Shown: positions 9,831 through 21,702 of the stretch, one piece after another
Layout of the letters: the number at the start of each line of letters is the position of its first letter
Numbering within the stretch: position 1 is the first letter of the stretch
Source of the DNA: Prorocentrum cordatum
Lineage: Eukaryota; Sar; Dinophyceae; Prorocentrales; Prorocentraceae
DNA length: 32,500 nucleotides
Assembly: GCA_963575745.1 (NCBI GenBank)
Contig: CAUYUJ010007219.1
Span: 1-32,500, forward strand
Direction of reading: 5' to 3'
The notes under the pieces: generated by a model
Told to the model about the DNA's origin: nothing
The model's input: only the letters and a program-made list of their open reading frames with translations
Database searches by the model: none
Program-made: the position numbers and the translations under genes

Positions 9831-11023
9831 GGGACTCGTAGAGCTTCCTGGGCATATATGATATCGAAAAAAATTGGAGAACAAATATTTTTTCAGGCTA
9901 AACGATTTCAGACCTCTCGATGAAACAGCCAAACGCCCCTCATGCCCGAGTTACGTGCGGAAAATCGACAGCACCTCTGAAGAACACTCGAACAATACAA
10001 ATAGTTTCGCGAATCTAGCTCGAGTATCAGACCGAGTTGAGACATCGGAATGCAACAGGCGGACGCGCCTGATGTCTCCGAATCGATTCCTGTGATTACC
10101 AGCCCTGCAGCTCCCTTACAGCCCGAGTTAAGTGCAGAAAATCGACAGCACCTCTGAAGATGACTCGAACAATACGAATAGCTTCGCAAACCTAGCTCGA
10201 GTATCAGACCGAGTTCAGACCTCTGCATGCGACAGGCAGACGTGTCTGATGTCTCTGAATCGATTCATGTGATTACCAGCCCTGCAGCCCCCCCTACCCG
10301 AGTTAAGTGCAGGAAACCGACAGCACCTCTCAGGATGACTCGAACAATACGAATAGTTTCGCAGACCTAGTTCGGGCAGTAGACAGATTTTGGAGCTCTC
10401 GATTCGAAAGGTGGACGCGCCTGATGTCTCCGAATCGATTCCAGTGATTACCAGCCATGCAGCCCCCCTACAGCCCGAGTTAAGTGCAGAGAACCGACAG
10501 CATCTCTCAAGATGACTCGAACAATACGACTAGTTTCGCGATTCTAGGTCGGGCAGCAGACCGAGTTCAGAGCTCTGGATTCAACAGACAACGGCCACTA
10601 ATGATTCTGAATCAGATTCTGTACGTATCAGCTCTGTAGCTGTCGTGTAGCTCGAGTTAAGTATAGAAAACCAAGAGTGTCTGTCAGGATGACTCGAATT
10701 TTACGAATAGGTTTGCGGACCTGGCTCGGCTAGCAGACCGAGTTCAGATCTCTGGACTCGACAAGCGAACGCGCCTGATTATTCTGAATCGATTAGCTGT
10801 CTTTACCAGCTCTGTGGCTGTCCTGAAGCTTGAGCTATCTTCAGAAAACCGACATTGCGTGTCAAGATGACCCGAAAGGGCCGATCCCGCCTGCCTGCTT
10901 TTCGCAGTAAAAGCTACCCGATCGAGCGGAGGACAAGATGGCGAGCGGGAATAAGATCGAACATCATGGGAAAAAATACTAGAGCTGAAACGAATTGTTG
11001 AATTTCGAGAACCAAACTGGGCG
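9831..11023 (+). repeat. Class A cassette with six monomers
   Basis: Monomer landmarks near 9945, 10120, 10297, 10473, 10650 and 10829; tail at 10917, truncated exactly like the cassette ending at 8413, its duplicate. Confidence 0.8.
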
Positions 11024-11057
11024 CCGGCGGTAAACCGTCAACCTTTGTTACCGCCGG
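11024..11057 (+). repeat. Satellite hairpin, loop CCTTTG
   Basis: Perfect arms 11024-11033 and 11048-11057; paralogue of the hairpin at 8414. Confidence 0.9.
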
Positions 11058-12382
11058 GGGACTCGTAGAGCTTCCTGACAACATATAATGTCGAAACAAA
11101 TTGCACAGACAAAATAATTTCTCAGCCCAAGCAATTTCTTACCTCTCGCACGGAACAGCCGAACGCCCCCGATGCTTCTGGATTGTCTTCTGTACGGGCT
11201 CTGTAGCTCTCGTACAGCCTGAGTTACGCGCATAAATCGAAAGCACCTCTCAAGATGATTGGAACAATTCGAATAGTTTGGCAAACCTAGCTCGAGTATC
11301 AGACCGAGTTCAGACTTCTGCATGCGACAGACGCACGCGTCTGACGTTCTGAATCGATTCCTGTGATTACCAGCCCTGCAGCCCCCCTACAGCCCGAGTC
11401 AAGTGCAGGAAGACAGCACCTCTCAGGATGACTCGAACAATACGAATAGTTTGGCAGACCTAGTTCGGGCAGCAGACAGAGTTCGGAGCTCTCGACTCGA
11501 AAGGCACACGCGCCTGATGTCTCCAATCGATTCCACTGATTACCAGCCATGCAGCCCCTCGATAGCCCGAGTTAAGTGCAGAGAACGCACAGTATCGAAC
11601 AATACGAATAGTTTCGCGATTCTAGATCGGGCAGCGGACCGAGTTGAGAGCTCTGGATTCAACAGACAACGGACACTGCTGATTCTGAATCAGATTCTGT
11701 ACGTATGAGCTCTGTAGCTGTCGTGTAGCTCGAGTTAAGTATAGAAAACCAAGAGTGTCTGTAAAGATGACTCGAATGATATAAACAGGTTTGCGGAACT
11801 AGCTCGGCTAGCAGACCGAGTTCAGACCTCTGGGTGCAACAGGCGAACGCGTCTGATCATTCTGCATCGATAAGCTGTGCTTACCAGCTCTGTAGCTGCT
11901 CTAAAGCTTGAGTTATCTTGAGAAAACCGGCGTGACAAGATGATCCGAAACGGGCGATCCCGCCGCAGTGCTTTTTCGCAGAAAAAAGGTACCCGATCGA
12001 GCTGAGATCAAGACGGCGGGAATAAGATCGAATATCACGGAAAAAAACCAGAGCTCTAATGAATGGTTGGATTTCGAGAACAAAATTTTCAATCGACCAA
12101 AAGTCCTCAACATGTCCGTCGAGATTTTTCTTGCCAACTAGCTCTCCAGCGCCCCAGAATTACTCTTAAGCTTCCAGCAACAACTTGCTAAGGGCTCTAC
12201 GAGTTATTTTCAACCGACCAAAAGTCACCAAAAGGTCCGTCGAGATTTTTCTTGACAACTAGCTCTGTAGCGCCTCAATTACTCTTAAGCTTCAGCAATA
12301 ACTTGCAAAGGGAAGCTCTACGAGTTATCTTCTTTTCTGGTCGGATCGGCCAACTAGCTACACCCCGCGCCGGAACTGGGCG
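11058..12382 (+). repeat. Class A cassette with five monomers and a duplicated end block
   Basis: Monomer landmarks near 11219, 11394, 11567, 11730 and 11905; tail at 11992 with a short internal deletion. The duplicated end block is the same as in 8448-9796. Confidence 0.8.
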
Positions 12383-12416
12383 CCGGCGCTAAACCGTCAA
12401 CCTTCCTTACCGCCGG
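12383..12416 (+). repeat. Satellite hairpin, one mismatch, loop CCTTCC
   Basis: Left arm CCGGCGCTAA breaks one G-C pair with the right arm at 12407-12416. Confidence 0.85.
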
Positions 12417-12633
12417 GGACTCGTAGAGCTTCCTGGGCATATATAATGTCGAGCAAGTTCAGACATCAGAATGCAACAGGCGGACGCGCCTCATGTCTCC
12501 GAATCGATTCCTGTGATTACCAGCCCTGCAGCTGCCTTACAGAGCCGAAATAAGATCGAATAGTCAGAAAAATACTAGAGCTCCAACAAATTATTGAATT
12601 TCTAGAACAAATTTTTCAACCGACAACTGGGCG
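12417..12633 (+). repeat. Class A cassette, internally deleted
   Basis: Head, about 100 bp of one monomer and a shortened tail (AATAAGATCGAATAGTCAGA) only. This is the smallest A cassette. Confidence 0.7.
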
Positions 12634-12667
12634 CCGGCGGTAAACCGTCAACCTTTGTTACCGCCGG
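12634..12667 (+). repeat. Satellite hairpin, loop CCTTTG
   Basis: Perfect arms 12634-12643 and 12658-12667. Confidence 0.9.
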
Positions 12668-13860
12668 GGGACTCGTAGAGCTTCCTGACTCGTAGGGATG
12701 TGAAAAAAAATCCAAAGAACGACTAGTTTTCCAGCCCAAGCGATTTCAGACCTCTCAAGATGACTCTAACAAAAAACAAACAACTCCAATAATACAATAG
12801 TTTCGCGGACCCAGTTAGAGCAGCAGACCGAGTTCCGAGCTCTGGGTTCGACAGACAGACGCGTCTGATGTCTCAGAATCGATTTCCGTGACCAGCAGTA
12901 CTGTAGCCCTCCCCAGCACGAGTTAAGTGCGCAATACCGAGAGCACTTCTCAGAATAACTCGAACAAATAGTTTTGCGAACCTAGCTCGGGCAGCAGGCC
13001 GAGTCCAGAGTTCTCGATTCGACGCACGAACGCGCCTGATGATTCCCAATCGACTTCTGTGACTATGAGCTCTGTAGCTGCCCTAGAGCTCGAGTTAAGT
13101 ACAGAAAACCGAGGACGTCTATGGAGATCACCAAAATGATACGAATATGGTTGCGGACCTAGCTCGGCTAGCAGAACGAGTTCAGACGTCTAGATTCAAC
13201 AGGCGAACGCGCCTGATGATTCTGAATGCGATAGGCGTGCTTACCAGCTCTGTAGTTGTCCTGTAACTCGAGTTGAGTACAGAGAACCGAGGGCGTCTAT
13301 CAAGATGACCCAAATAATACCAATAGGTTTGCAGACCTAGCTCGGCTAGCAGACCGAGTTCAGACCTCTAGATCCAACAGGCGAACGCGGTTAATGATTC
13401 TAAATGCGATAGGCGTGCTTACCAGCTCTGTAGCTGTCCTGTAACTCGAGTTAAGTACAGAGAACTGAGGGCGTCTATCAAGATGACCCAAATAGTACCA
13501 ATAGGTTTGCAGACCTAGCTCGGCTAGCAGACCGAGTTCAGACCTCTAGATTCGACAAGCGAACGCGGTTGATGATTCTGAGTGCGATAGGTGTGCTTAC
13601 CAGCTCTGTTGCTGCTCTAAAGCTCGAGTTAAGTACAAAATACCGATAACGCGTATCAAGATGACTCGAAACGGCCGATCCCGCCAGAGTGCTTTTTCGC
13701 AGTAAAAGCTACCCGAGAGCTGAGATCAAGATGGCGACCGAAGATAAGATCGAATATCACGGGAAAAACTAGAGCTCTAACGAACTGTTGAATTTCGAGA
13801 ACGGAATTTTCAACCGACCAAAAGTCAGCAGAAGTTCCGTCGAGATTTGTCTTGCCAACT
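12668..13860 (+). repeat. Class A cassette with five monomers
   Basis: Monomer landmarks near 12919, 13090, 13268, 13445 and 13625. The last three monomers are very alike (CAAATAATACCAATAGGTTT and variants). The tail starts at 13712 with CGATCG shortened to CGAG. Confidence 0.8.
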
Positions 13861-13886
13861 GGGCGCCGGACCTTGGTTACCGCCGG
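13861..13886 (+). repeat. Satellite hairpin, left arm and loop partly deleted
   Basis: GGGCGCCGG runs straight into ACCTTGG and TTACCGCCGG (13877-13886). About 13 bp (CGGTAAACCGTCA) are missing, so the stem can no longer form. Confidence 0.8.
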
Positions 13887-14729
13887 GAGACTCGTAGAGC
13901 TTCCTAACTCGACTTAAGTTGAGAAAACAGACGGCACTTACCAATCTGACTTATAGTGAGTAGTTTTTGACCTTTGAATGCGACAGGCGGACGCGTCTGA
14001 TGTCTGCGAATCGACCTGTCATTACCAGCCCTGCAGCCCCCCTACAGCCCGAGTTGAGTGCAGAAAACCGACAGCATCCCTCAGGATGACTCGAACAATA
14101 AGAATAGTTTTGTGGACCTAGTTCGGGCAGCAGACAGAGTTCAGAGCTCTGTATTCGACAGGCGGACGCGGCTGATGTCTTCAAATCGATTCCAGTGATT
14201 ACCAGCCATGCAGCCCCCTACAGCCCGAGTTAAGTCCAGATAACCGACAGCATCTCGCAAGCGACTCGAACGATAGAATAGTTTCGCAATTCCAGATCGA
14301 GCAGCAGACCGAGTTCAGAGCTCTGGATTCGACAGACAAACGCAACTGATAATTCTGAATTGGTGCCTGTAAATGCTCTGTAGCTGTCCTAAAGCTCGAG
14401 TTAAGTGCAGTAAACCGAGAGTTTCTCTCAAGATGACTCGAATAATACGAACAGGTTTGCGGACCTAGCTCGGCTAGCAATCCGAGTTCATTCAACAGGC
14501 GAACGCGCCTGATCATTCTGCATGCATTAGCTGGCTTACCAGCTCTGTAGCTGCCTCAAGATGACTTAAAACGACCTCCCGCCACCGTGCTTTTCGATAG
14601 TAATATTCACCCGATCGAGCTGAGATCAAGATGGCGAGCGGGAATAAGATCGAATATCACAGGAAAAAATACTAGAGCTCAACGAATTGTCAAATTTTGA
14701 GAACAAAATTTTCAACCGAGCACTGGGCG
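13887..14729 (+). repeat. Class A cassette with three to four monomers
   Basis: Monomer landmarks near 14048, 14225 and 14397, plus a shortened fourth; tail at 14610. Confidence 0.75.
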
Positions 14730-14763
14730 CCGGCGGTAAACCGTCAACCTGTGTTACCGCCGG
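14730..14763 (+). repeat. Satellite hairpin, loop CCTGTG
   Basis: Perfect arms 14730-14739 and 14754-14763. Confidence 0.9.
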
Positions 14764-15131
14764 GGGACTCGTAGAGCTTCCTGACTTGTGAGGGAGGTGA
14801 AGAAAGTTCCAGAACAACTATTTTTTCTGCCCAAGCGATTTCAGGATGTGTCTAACAAAAAACGAACAACTCGAATGGTACAATAGTTTCGAACCTAGTT
14901 CGAGCAGCAGACCGAGTTCCGAGCTCTAGGCTCGACAGACGGACGCGCCTGATGTCTCAGAAGCAATTTCCGTGACCAGCAGGTAGCCGTCTCAAATCTC
15001 GGTTCAATGAACGAACGCGACTGGTCGTTCCCCCTAGGTGTCTGTGACAATAAGCCCCGTAGCTGCCCTACAGCTCGAGTTAAGTACAGAAAACCGAGAG
15101 CGTCTGTCAAGACGACTCGAATAACTGGGAA
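14764..15131 (+). repeat. Class A cassette without a tail
   Basis: Head and about two shortened monomers. It breaks off inside a monomer (GACGACTCGAATAACTGGGA) and goes directly into the next hairpin, so tail and end block are deleted. Confidence 0.7.
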
Positions 15132-15164
15132 CCGGCGGTAAACCGTCAACCAGGTTACCGCCGG
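15132..15164 (+). repeat. Satellite hairpin, loop CCAGG
   Basis: Perfect arms 15132-15141 and 15155-15164. Confidence 0.9.
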
Positions 15165-15472
15165 GCACCTCGTAGGGCTCTTTTGTTGCACAGCGCTCCT
15201 CAGAACACATCAAGGAAGCTTCTGAAGCAAGAGCCGAACAATTAGAAAAATCACGATTTTTCGGTTTCCATCCAAAATCGGTTCCTGCAAGTCTTTCGAT
15301 AGTAATATTGCAGCTACGGACCTGAAAATTTTACTGGCAGATGCGGCATAACTCACTACACGTGAGAAAAATATGATTTCTCAAAATGAATTGTCAAATA
15401 TATTTCAAATCTCAGCGAAACCGACCCAAAGTCATCACTTTGTCTCTTAAGGCCAGGTCGGCCAACTGGGCG
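15165..15472 (+). repeat. Class B cassette
   Basis: Class B head (CACCTCGTAGGGCTC), the hairpin-prone ATCACGATTTTTCGG near 15250, and AAAATGAATTGTCAAATAT near 15382. Of the same subtype as 1755-2236 and 20408-20866, all of which follow CCAGG-loop hairpins. Confidence 0.75.
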
Positions 15473-15506
15473 CCGGCGGTAAACCGTCAACCTTTCTTAC
15501 CGCCGG
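15473..15506 (+). repeat. Satellite hairpin, loop CCTTTC
   Basis: Perfect arms 15473-15482 and 15497-15506. Confidence 0.9.
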
Positions 15507-16432
15507 GGACTCGTAGAGCTTCTGACAATATATATTGTGGAAAAGAATTTCAGAGAACGACTAGTTTTTCAGCCCAAGGGATTATAGACCTCTCAAGATG
15601 ACTCTTACAAAACAAACGAACAGATCTCCAATCGAGCTCGAGTATGAAACCGAGTTGAGACCTCTGAATGCGACAGGCGGACGCGTCTGATGTCTGCGGA
15701 TCGATTCATATGATTACCAGCTCTGCAGCTCCCCATACAGCCTGAGTTAAGTGCAGAAAACCGAGAGTACCTCAGGATGACTCGAATAATACAACAGTTT
15801 CGCGGATCTCGTTCGAGCAGTAACCCGAGCTTCGAGCTCTCGATTCGACGAACGGACGCGCCTGATGTCTCGAAATCGATTCCTGTGACCAGCAGCACTG
15901 TAGCCCCCCCCAGCACGATTTAAGCACAGAAAAGCACTTCTCAAGATGACTCGAACAATACCAATAGGTTCGCGAACCTAGCTCGGGGAGCAGGCCGAGT
16001 TCAGAGCTCTTGATTCAACAGACGAACGCGCCTGATAATTCTCAATCGATTTCTGTAATTACCAGCTCTGTGGCTGCCCTACAGATCGAGTTAAGTACGA
16101 AAAACCGAGAGCGTCTAATGCGCCTGATCATTCGAAATGCATTAGCTGTGGTGACCAGCTCTGTAGTGAAGCTCGAGTTATCTTGAGAAAACCGACAGCG
16201 CGTATCAAGATGACTCGAAATGGCCGTTCCCGCCTGCGTGCTTTTTGGCCTTCAAAGTTACCCGATCGAGCTGAGATCAAGATGGCGAGCGGGAATAAGA
16301 TCGAATATCATGGGAAAAAATAACGAATGGTCAAATTTTGAGAACAAAAATTTCAACCGACCAAAAGTCACCAAAAAGTCCATCGAGATTTTTCTTGCCA
16401 ACTAGCTCTCCAGCGCCCCGGAATTACTGGCG
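15507..16432 (+). repeat. Class A cassette with about four monomers
   Basis: Monomer landmarks near 15744, 15918, 16089 and 16165 (the last much shortened); tail at 16261. Its head and first monomers closely match 17998-18600, offset about 2.49 kb. Confidence 0.8.
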
Positions 16433-16465
16433 CCGGCGGTGAACCGTCAACCTGGTCACCGCCGG
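16433..16465 (+). repeat. Satellite hairpin, TGA/TCA type, loop CCTGG (empty target site)
   Basis: Arms CCGGCGGTGA (16433-16442) and TCACCGCCGG (16456-16465). Both arms have changed together relative to the common TAA/TTA type. Confidence 0.9.
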
Positions 16466-16849
16466 GAACCTCGTAGAGCTTCTCTCACTGGTCAGAGTGC
16501 AGAGAATCGACACAGAATCAAAAAATTGAGATTTTTCGAAAATCTTCAAATTCGATTTTTTCGATGTTCATATTCGCTCAGTTCCTGGAAGTCAACTCAT
16601 GCAAAAATGCATCCAGAGAGCTGAGCTGCTGTTAGAGAGGAGTTTATATGCCAATGCTCGGCGTAAAAATCTGCTTTCTCAAAATAAATGGTCAAATATC
16701 TTTCAAATTTTCGCAAAACCACCCAAAAGTTACCACATTGTCCGCCTCGGCCGGCTCGGCCAACTAGCTCCACCCCGCGCCGGAATTCCACTAGCTCATC
16801 GATGCCGAAGAGCTCTACGAGGTACTCTTAAGCTTCCAGCAACTGGACG
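16466..16849 (+). repeat. Class B cassette, divergent
   Basis: Class B head and end block, but an unusual middle with three A/T-rich near-palindromes (about 16515-16565). It ends with AGCTCTACGAG (16811-16821), which is complementary to the start of the next cassette. Confidence 0.7.
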
Positions 16850-16883
16850 CCGGCGGTAAACCGTCAACCTTGGTTACCGCCGG
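16850..16883 (+). repeat. Satellite hairpin, loop CCTTGG, nested in a larger dyad
   Basis: Perfect arms 16850-16859 and 16874-16883, enclosed by AGCTCTACGAG (16811-16821) and CTCGTAGAGCT (16888-16898). Confidence 0.9.
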
Positions 16884-17963
16884 GAGACTCGTAGAGCTTC
16901 CAGCTCGACGAAGTTGAGAACACCGAGAACCTACCAACATTCCGACTCATAGTAATATTTTGTGTCCTCTCAATGCGACAGGCGGACGCGTCTGATGTCT
17001 GCGAGTCGACTTCTATCATTACCAGCCCTGCAGCCCCCCTACAGCCGGAGTTGAGTGCAGAAAACTGACAGCACCTCTCAGGATGACTCCAACAATACAG
17101 GAGTTTCGCAGACCTAATTCAGGCAGCAGACGAGTTCCGAGCTCTGGTCTCCGCAGGCGGATGCGCCTGATGTCTCTAAATCGATTGCTGTCCCCAGCAG
17201 CACTGTAGCCTCCCCCCAGCACGAAATACCGACAGCACTTCTCAGGATGACTCGAGCAATACGAATAGTTTTGCGAACCTAGCTCGGGCAGCAGGCCAAG
17301 TTCAGTGCTCTCGAGTCAACGAACAAAGGCGCCTGAAGATTTCCAATAGATTTCTGTGACTACGAGCTCTGTTGCTGCCCTACGGCTCGAGTTAAGTACA
17401 GAAAACCGAGGGCGCCTATCAAGATGATCCAAATAATACGAATAGGTTTGCGGACCTAGCTCGGCTAGCAGACCGAGTTCAGACCTCTAGATTTAACAGG
17501 CGAAAGCGCCTAATGATTCTGACTGCGATAGATGTGCTTGCCAGCTCTGTAGCAGTCTTACAGCTCGAGTTAAGACCAGAAAACCGAGAGTTTCTGTCAA
17601 GATGCCTCGAATAATACGAACAGGTTTCTGGACCTAGCTCGGCTCACAGACCGAGTTCAGACCTCTGGGTTCAACAGGCGAACGCGCCTAATCATTCTGC
17701 ATGCATAAGCTGTGCTTAACAGCTCTGTAGCTGCCCTAGAGCTCGAGTTATGTTCAGAAAACCGACAGCGCGTGTCAAGATGACTCGAAACGGCCGTTCC
17801 CGCCACCGTGCTTTTTGGCCTTCAAAGTTACCCGATCGAGCTGAGATCAAGATGGCGAGCGGGAATAAGATCGAATATCACGGGAAAAAATACTGGAGCT
17901 CTAACGAATGGTCAAATTTCGAGAACAAAATTTTCAACCGAGCAAAAGTCACCAAACTGGGCG
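16884..17963 (+). repeat. Class A cassette with five monomers
   Basis: Monomer landmarks near 17048, 17222, 17386, 17565 and 17743; tail at 17831, cut short before the hairpin (GTCACCAAACTGGGCG). Confidence 0.8.
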
Positions 17964-17997
17964 CCGGCGGTAAACCGTCAACCTTTCTTACCGCCGG
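17964..17997 (+). repeat. Satellite hairpin, loop CCTTTC
   Basis: Perfect arms 17964-17973 and 17988-17997. Confidence 0.9.
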
Positions 17998-19009
17998 GGG
18001 ACTCGTAGAGCTTCCTGACAATATATAATGTGGGTAAGAATTTCAGAGAACGACTAGTTTTTCAGCCCAAGCGATTATAGAATCTCTCAAGATGACCCTA
18101 ACAAAACAAACGAAGAGTTTTCCAATCGAGCTCGAGTATAAAACCGAGTTGAGACCTTTGAATGCGACAGGCGGACGCGTCTGATGTCTGCGGACCGATT
18201 CCTGTGATTACCAGCTCTGCAGCCCCCCATACAGCCTGAGTTAAGTGCAGAAAACCGAGAGTACCTCTGAGGATGACTCGAATAATACAACAGTTTTGCG
18301 GATCTGGTTCGAACAGCAGACCGAGTTCCGAGCTCTCGAATCGACGAACGGACGCGCCTGATGTCTCGAAGATTCCTGTGACCAGCAGCACTGTAGCCCT
18401 CCCCCAGCACGATTTAAGTACAGAAAACCAAGAGCAATTCTCAAGATCACTCGAACAATACCAATAGGTTCGCGAACCTAGCTCGGGAATCAGGCCGAGT
18501 TCAGAGCTCTTGATTCAACAGACGAACGCGCCTGATAATTCTCAATCGATTCCTGTGATTATCAGCTCTCTGGATGCCCTACAGATCGAGTTAAGTGCGA
18601 AAAACTGAGAGCGTCTGCAACAATGACCGAATAAATCCAATAGGTTTGTGACCCTAGCTCGGCTGGCAGACCGAGTTCAGACCTCTGGATTCGACAGGCG
18701 GACGCGCCTGATCATTCTGAATGCATTAGCTGTGCTGACCAGCTCTATAGTTGTCCTGAAGCTCGAGTTATCTTGAGAAAACCGAAAGCGCGTATGAAGA
18801 TGACTCGAAACGGCCGTTCCCGCCTGCCTGCTTTTTGGCATTCAAAGTTACCCGATCAAGCTGAGATCAAGATGGCGAGCGGGAATGAGTTCGAATATCA
18901 TGGGAAAAAATACTAGAGCTCTAACGAATGGTCAAATTTCGAGAACGAAATTTTCAACCGACCAAAAGTCAGCAAAAGGTCCGTCGAGATTTTTCGTGCC
19001 AACTGGGCG
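17998..19009 (+). repeat. Class A cassette with four monomers
   Basis: Monomer landmarks near 18237, 18410, 18586 and 18763; tail at 18851. Homologous in order to 15507-16432. Confidence 0.8.
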
Positions 19010-19043
19010 CCGGCGGTAAACCGTCAACCTTTGTTACCGCCGG
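19010..19043 (+). repeat. Satellite hairpin, loop CCTTTG
   Basis: Perfect arms 19010-19019 and 19034-19043. The following head lacks the usual GTA in ACTCGTAGAGC. Confidence 0.9.
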
Positions 19044-20374
19044 GGGACTCGAGCTTCCTGACAACATATAATGTCGAAGAAAATTGCAGAGAACGAATAG
19101 TTTTTCAGCCCAACTCGAGTATCAGACCGAGTTCGGACCTCTGAATGCAGCAGACAGAGGCGCCGGATGTCTCCGAATCGATTCCTGTGATTACCCGCCC
19201 TGCAGCCCCCCTACAGCCCGAGCTAAGTGCAGAACGCCGACAGTAGCTCTCAAGATGACTGGAAGAATACGAACAGTTTCGTGATTCTAGATCGCGCAGC
19301 AGACCGAGTTCAGAGCTCTGGATTCAACAGGCGAATGCGCCTGATTATTCTGAGTGCGATAGCTGTGCTTACCAGCACTGTAGCTGCCCTACAGCTCGAG
19401 TTAAGTAGAAAATACCGACAACGCGTATCAGTTGACTCCGAATAATACGAATAGGTTTGCGGGCCTAGCTCGGCTAGCAGACCAAGTTCAGACCTATGGA
19501 TTCAACAGGCGAACGCGCGTGATGATTCTGAGTGCGATAGGTGTGCTTGCCAGCACTGTAGCTGCCCTACAGCTCGAGTTAAGTAGAAAATACCGACAAC
19601 GCGTATCAAGTTGACTCGAATAATACGAATAGGTTTGCGGACCTAGCTCGGCTAGCAGACCGAGTTCAGACCTATGGATTCAACAGGCGAACGCGCCTGA
19701 TGATTCTGAGTGCGATAGGTGTGCTTACCAGCACTGTAGCTGCCCTACAGCTCGAGTTAAGTAGAAAATACCGACAACGCGTATCAAGTTGACTCGAATA
19801 ATACGAATAGGTTTGCGGACCTAGCTCGGCTAGCAGACCGAGTTCAGACCTATGAATTCAACAGGCGACCGCGCCTGATCATTCTGCGTGCGATAGGCGT
19901 GCTTACCAGCACTGTAGCTGCCCTACAGCTCGATTTAAGTAGAAAATATCGACAACGCGTATCAAGTTGACTCGAATAATACGAATAGGTTTCCGGACCT
20001 AGCTCGGCTAGCAGACCGAGTTCAGACCTATGGATTCAACAGAAGAACGCGCCTGATGATTCTGAGTGCGATAGCTGTGCTTACAAGCTCTCTAGCTGCC
20101 CTACAGCTCGAATTAAGTACAAAATACCGACAGCGCATATCAGAATAACTCGAAACGGCCGTTCCCGCCAGAGTGCTTTTTGGCCTTCAAAGTTACCCGA
20201 TCGAGCTGAGATCAAGATGGCGAGCGGGAATAAGATCGAATATCACGGGAAAAAATACTAGAGCTCTAACGTTGTCAAATTTCGAGAACAAAATTTTCAA
20301 CCGAGCAAAAGTCACCAAAAGTTCCGTCGAGATTTTTCTTGCCAACTAGCTCTCCAGCGCGACGGAACTCGGAA
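19044..20374 (+). repeat. Class A cassette with six monomers, four of them a near-perfect 178-bp array
   Basis: CTCGAG-type landmarks at 19395, 19573, 19751, 19929 and 20107 are each exactly 178 bp apart. Neighbouring units differ at only a few bases, so this local array was amplified recently. Tail at 20196. Confidence 0.85.
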
Positions 20375-20407
20375 CCGGCGGTAAACCGTCAACCAGGTTA
20401 CCGCCGG
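20375..20407 (+). repeat. Satellite hairpin, loop CCAGG
   Basis: Perfect arms 20375-20384 and 20398-20407. Confidence 0.9.
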
Positions 20408-20866
20408 GACCCTCGTAGAGCTCTTTCTCACACCGCGCTCCTCAGAACACAGGAAGTAAGCTTCTGAAGTAACAAAAAATCGAAAAATCACGTTTTCTGT
20501 TAAAATCGAACGTCGGTTCCTCCAAGTGTTTTGACAGAAATACTGCACCTACAGACCTCAAAATTTTACTGGCAGACGCGTCTTAACCCACTACAGGTGC
20601 GAAAAATCTGCTTTCTCGAAATGAATTGTCAAATATCTTTGAAATATTCGCAAAACCACCCAAAAGTTATCACTTTGTCCTTTCTCGCCGGGTCGGCGAA
20701 CTAGCTCCACCCCGCGCCGGAATTCCTCTAGCTCATCAATAACAAAGAGCTCTACGAGGTATTACTCTTAGCTTCGCTATAACTAGCTAAGGGAAGCTCT
20801 ACGAGTTAAGTTCCGTCAAGATTTTTCTTGCCAACTAGCTCTGGGACGCGCCGGAATTACTGGGCG
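20408..20866 (+). repeat. Class B cassette with an extra stem-loop
   Basis: Class B head and body, end block GCTCCACCCCGCGCC near 20704, then CTTAGCT / AGCTAAG (20768-20774 and 20786-20792; perfect 7-bp arms) and a second end block of class A type. Confidence 0.75.
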
Positions 20867-20895
20867 CCGGCGGTAAACCGTCGACTTACCGCCGG
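20867..20895 (+). repeat. Satellite hairpin with shortened loop
   Basis: Perfect arms 20867-20876 and 20886-20895. The loop is only ACCGTCGAC: 5 bp are lost but both arms are kept. Confidence 0.9.
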
Positions 20896-21669
20896 GGACT
20901 CGTAGAGCTTCCTGACACTATATAATGGAAAGAATTTTAGAAAACCACTAGTTTGCCAGCCCAAGCGATTATAGACCTCTCAAAGTGACTGACTCAAATG
21001 ATATAGTTTCGCGGACCTAGTTAGCGCAGCAGACCGAGTTCCGAGCTCTGGGTTCGACGAACGGACTCGCCTAATGTCTCGAAATCGATTCCTGTGATCA
21101 GCAGCACTGTAGCCCTCCCCAGCACGATTTAAGTACAGGAAACCGAGAGCTCTTCTCAAGATGACTCGAACAATACCAATACGTTCGCGAACATAGCTCG
21201 CGAAGCAGGCCGAGTTCAGAGCTCTCGATTCAACAAACGAACGCCCCTGATAATTCTCAATCGATTTCTGTGATTATCAGCTCTGTGGCTGCCTTACAGA
21301 TCGAGTTAAGTTCGAAAAACCGAGAGCGTCTGCTACAATGACTTGAATAATACAAATAGGTTTGCGATCCTAGCTCTAGCAGACCGAGTTCAGACCTCTG
21401 AGTTCAACAGGCGAACGTGCCTGATCATTCTGAATGTATTAGCTGTGCTGACCAGCTCTGTAGTTGTCCTGGAGCTCGAGTTATCTTGAGAAAACCGACA
21501 GCGCGTATCAGGATGACTCGAAACGGCCGTTCCCGCCTGCCTGCTTTTTCGCCTTCAAAGTTACCCGATCGAGCTGAGATCAAGATGGCGAGCGGAAATA
21601 AGATCGAATATCATGGGAAAAAATACTAGAGCTCTAACGAATTGTCAAATTTTGAGAACAAAACTGGCG
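20896..21669 (+). repeat. Class A cassette with three monomers
   Basis: Monomer landmarks near 21125, 21301 and 21477; tail at 21564, cut short (GAGAACAAAACTGGCGCC). Confidence 0.8.
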
Positions 21670-21702
21670 CCGGCGGTGAACCGTCAACCTGGTCACCGCC
21701 GG
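21670..21702 (+). repeat. Satellite hairpin, TGA/TCA type, loop CCTGG (empty target site)
   Basis: Arms CCGGCGGTGA (21670-21679) and TCACCGCCGG (21693-21702). Confidence 0.9.

Larger units (their letters stand above)
7531..9850 (+). repeat. Left copy of a 2.6 kb tandem segmental duplication
   Basis: Matches 10141-12430 at an offset of 2610 bp up to the hairpin at 8414/11024, drifting to 2586 bp at 9797/12383 because of small indels. Differences are sparse over long stretches: in the tail before 8414/11024 only a couple of bases differ in about 130. This points to recent unequal exchange or amplification of a two-cassette unit. Confidence 0.85.
10141..12430 (+). repeat. Right copy of the 2.6 kb tandem segmental duplication
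   Basis: Partner of 7531-9850. Relative to it, this copy has small deletions near 11590 and 12015 and base changes scattered through the second cassette. Confidence 0.85.
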
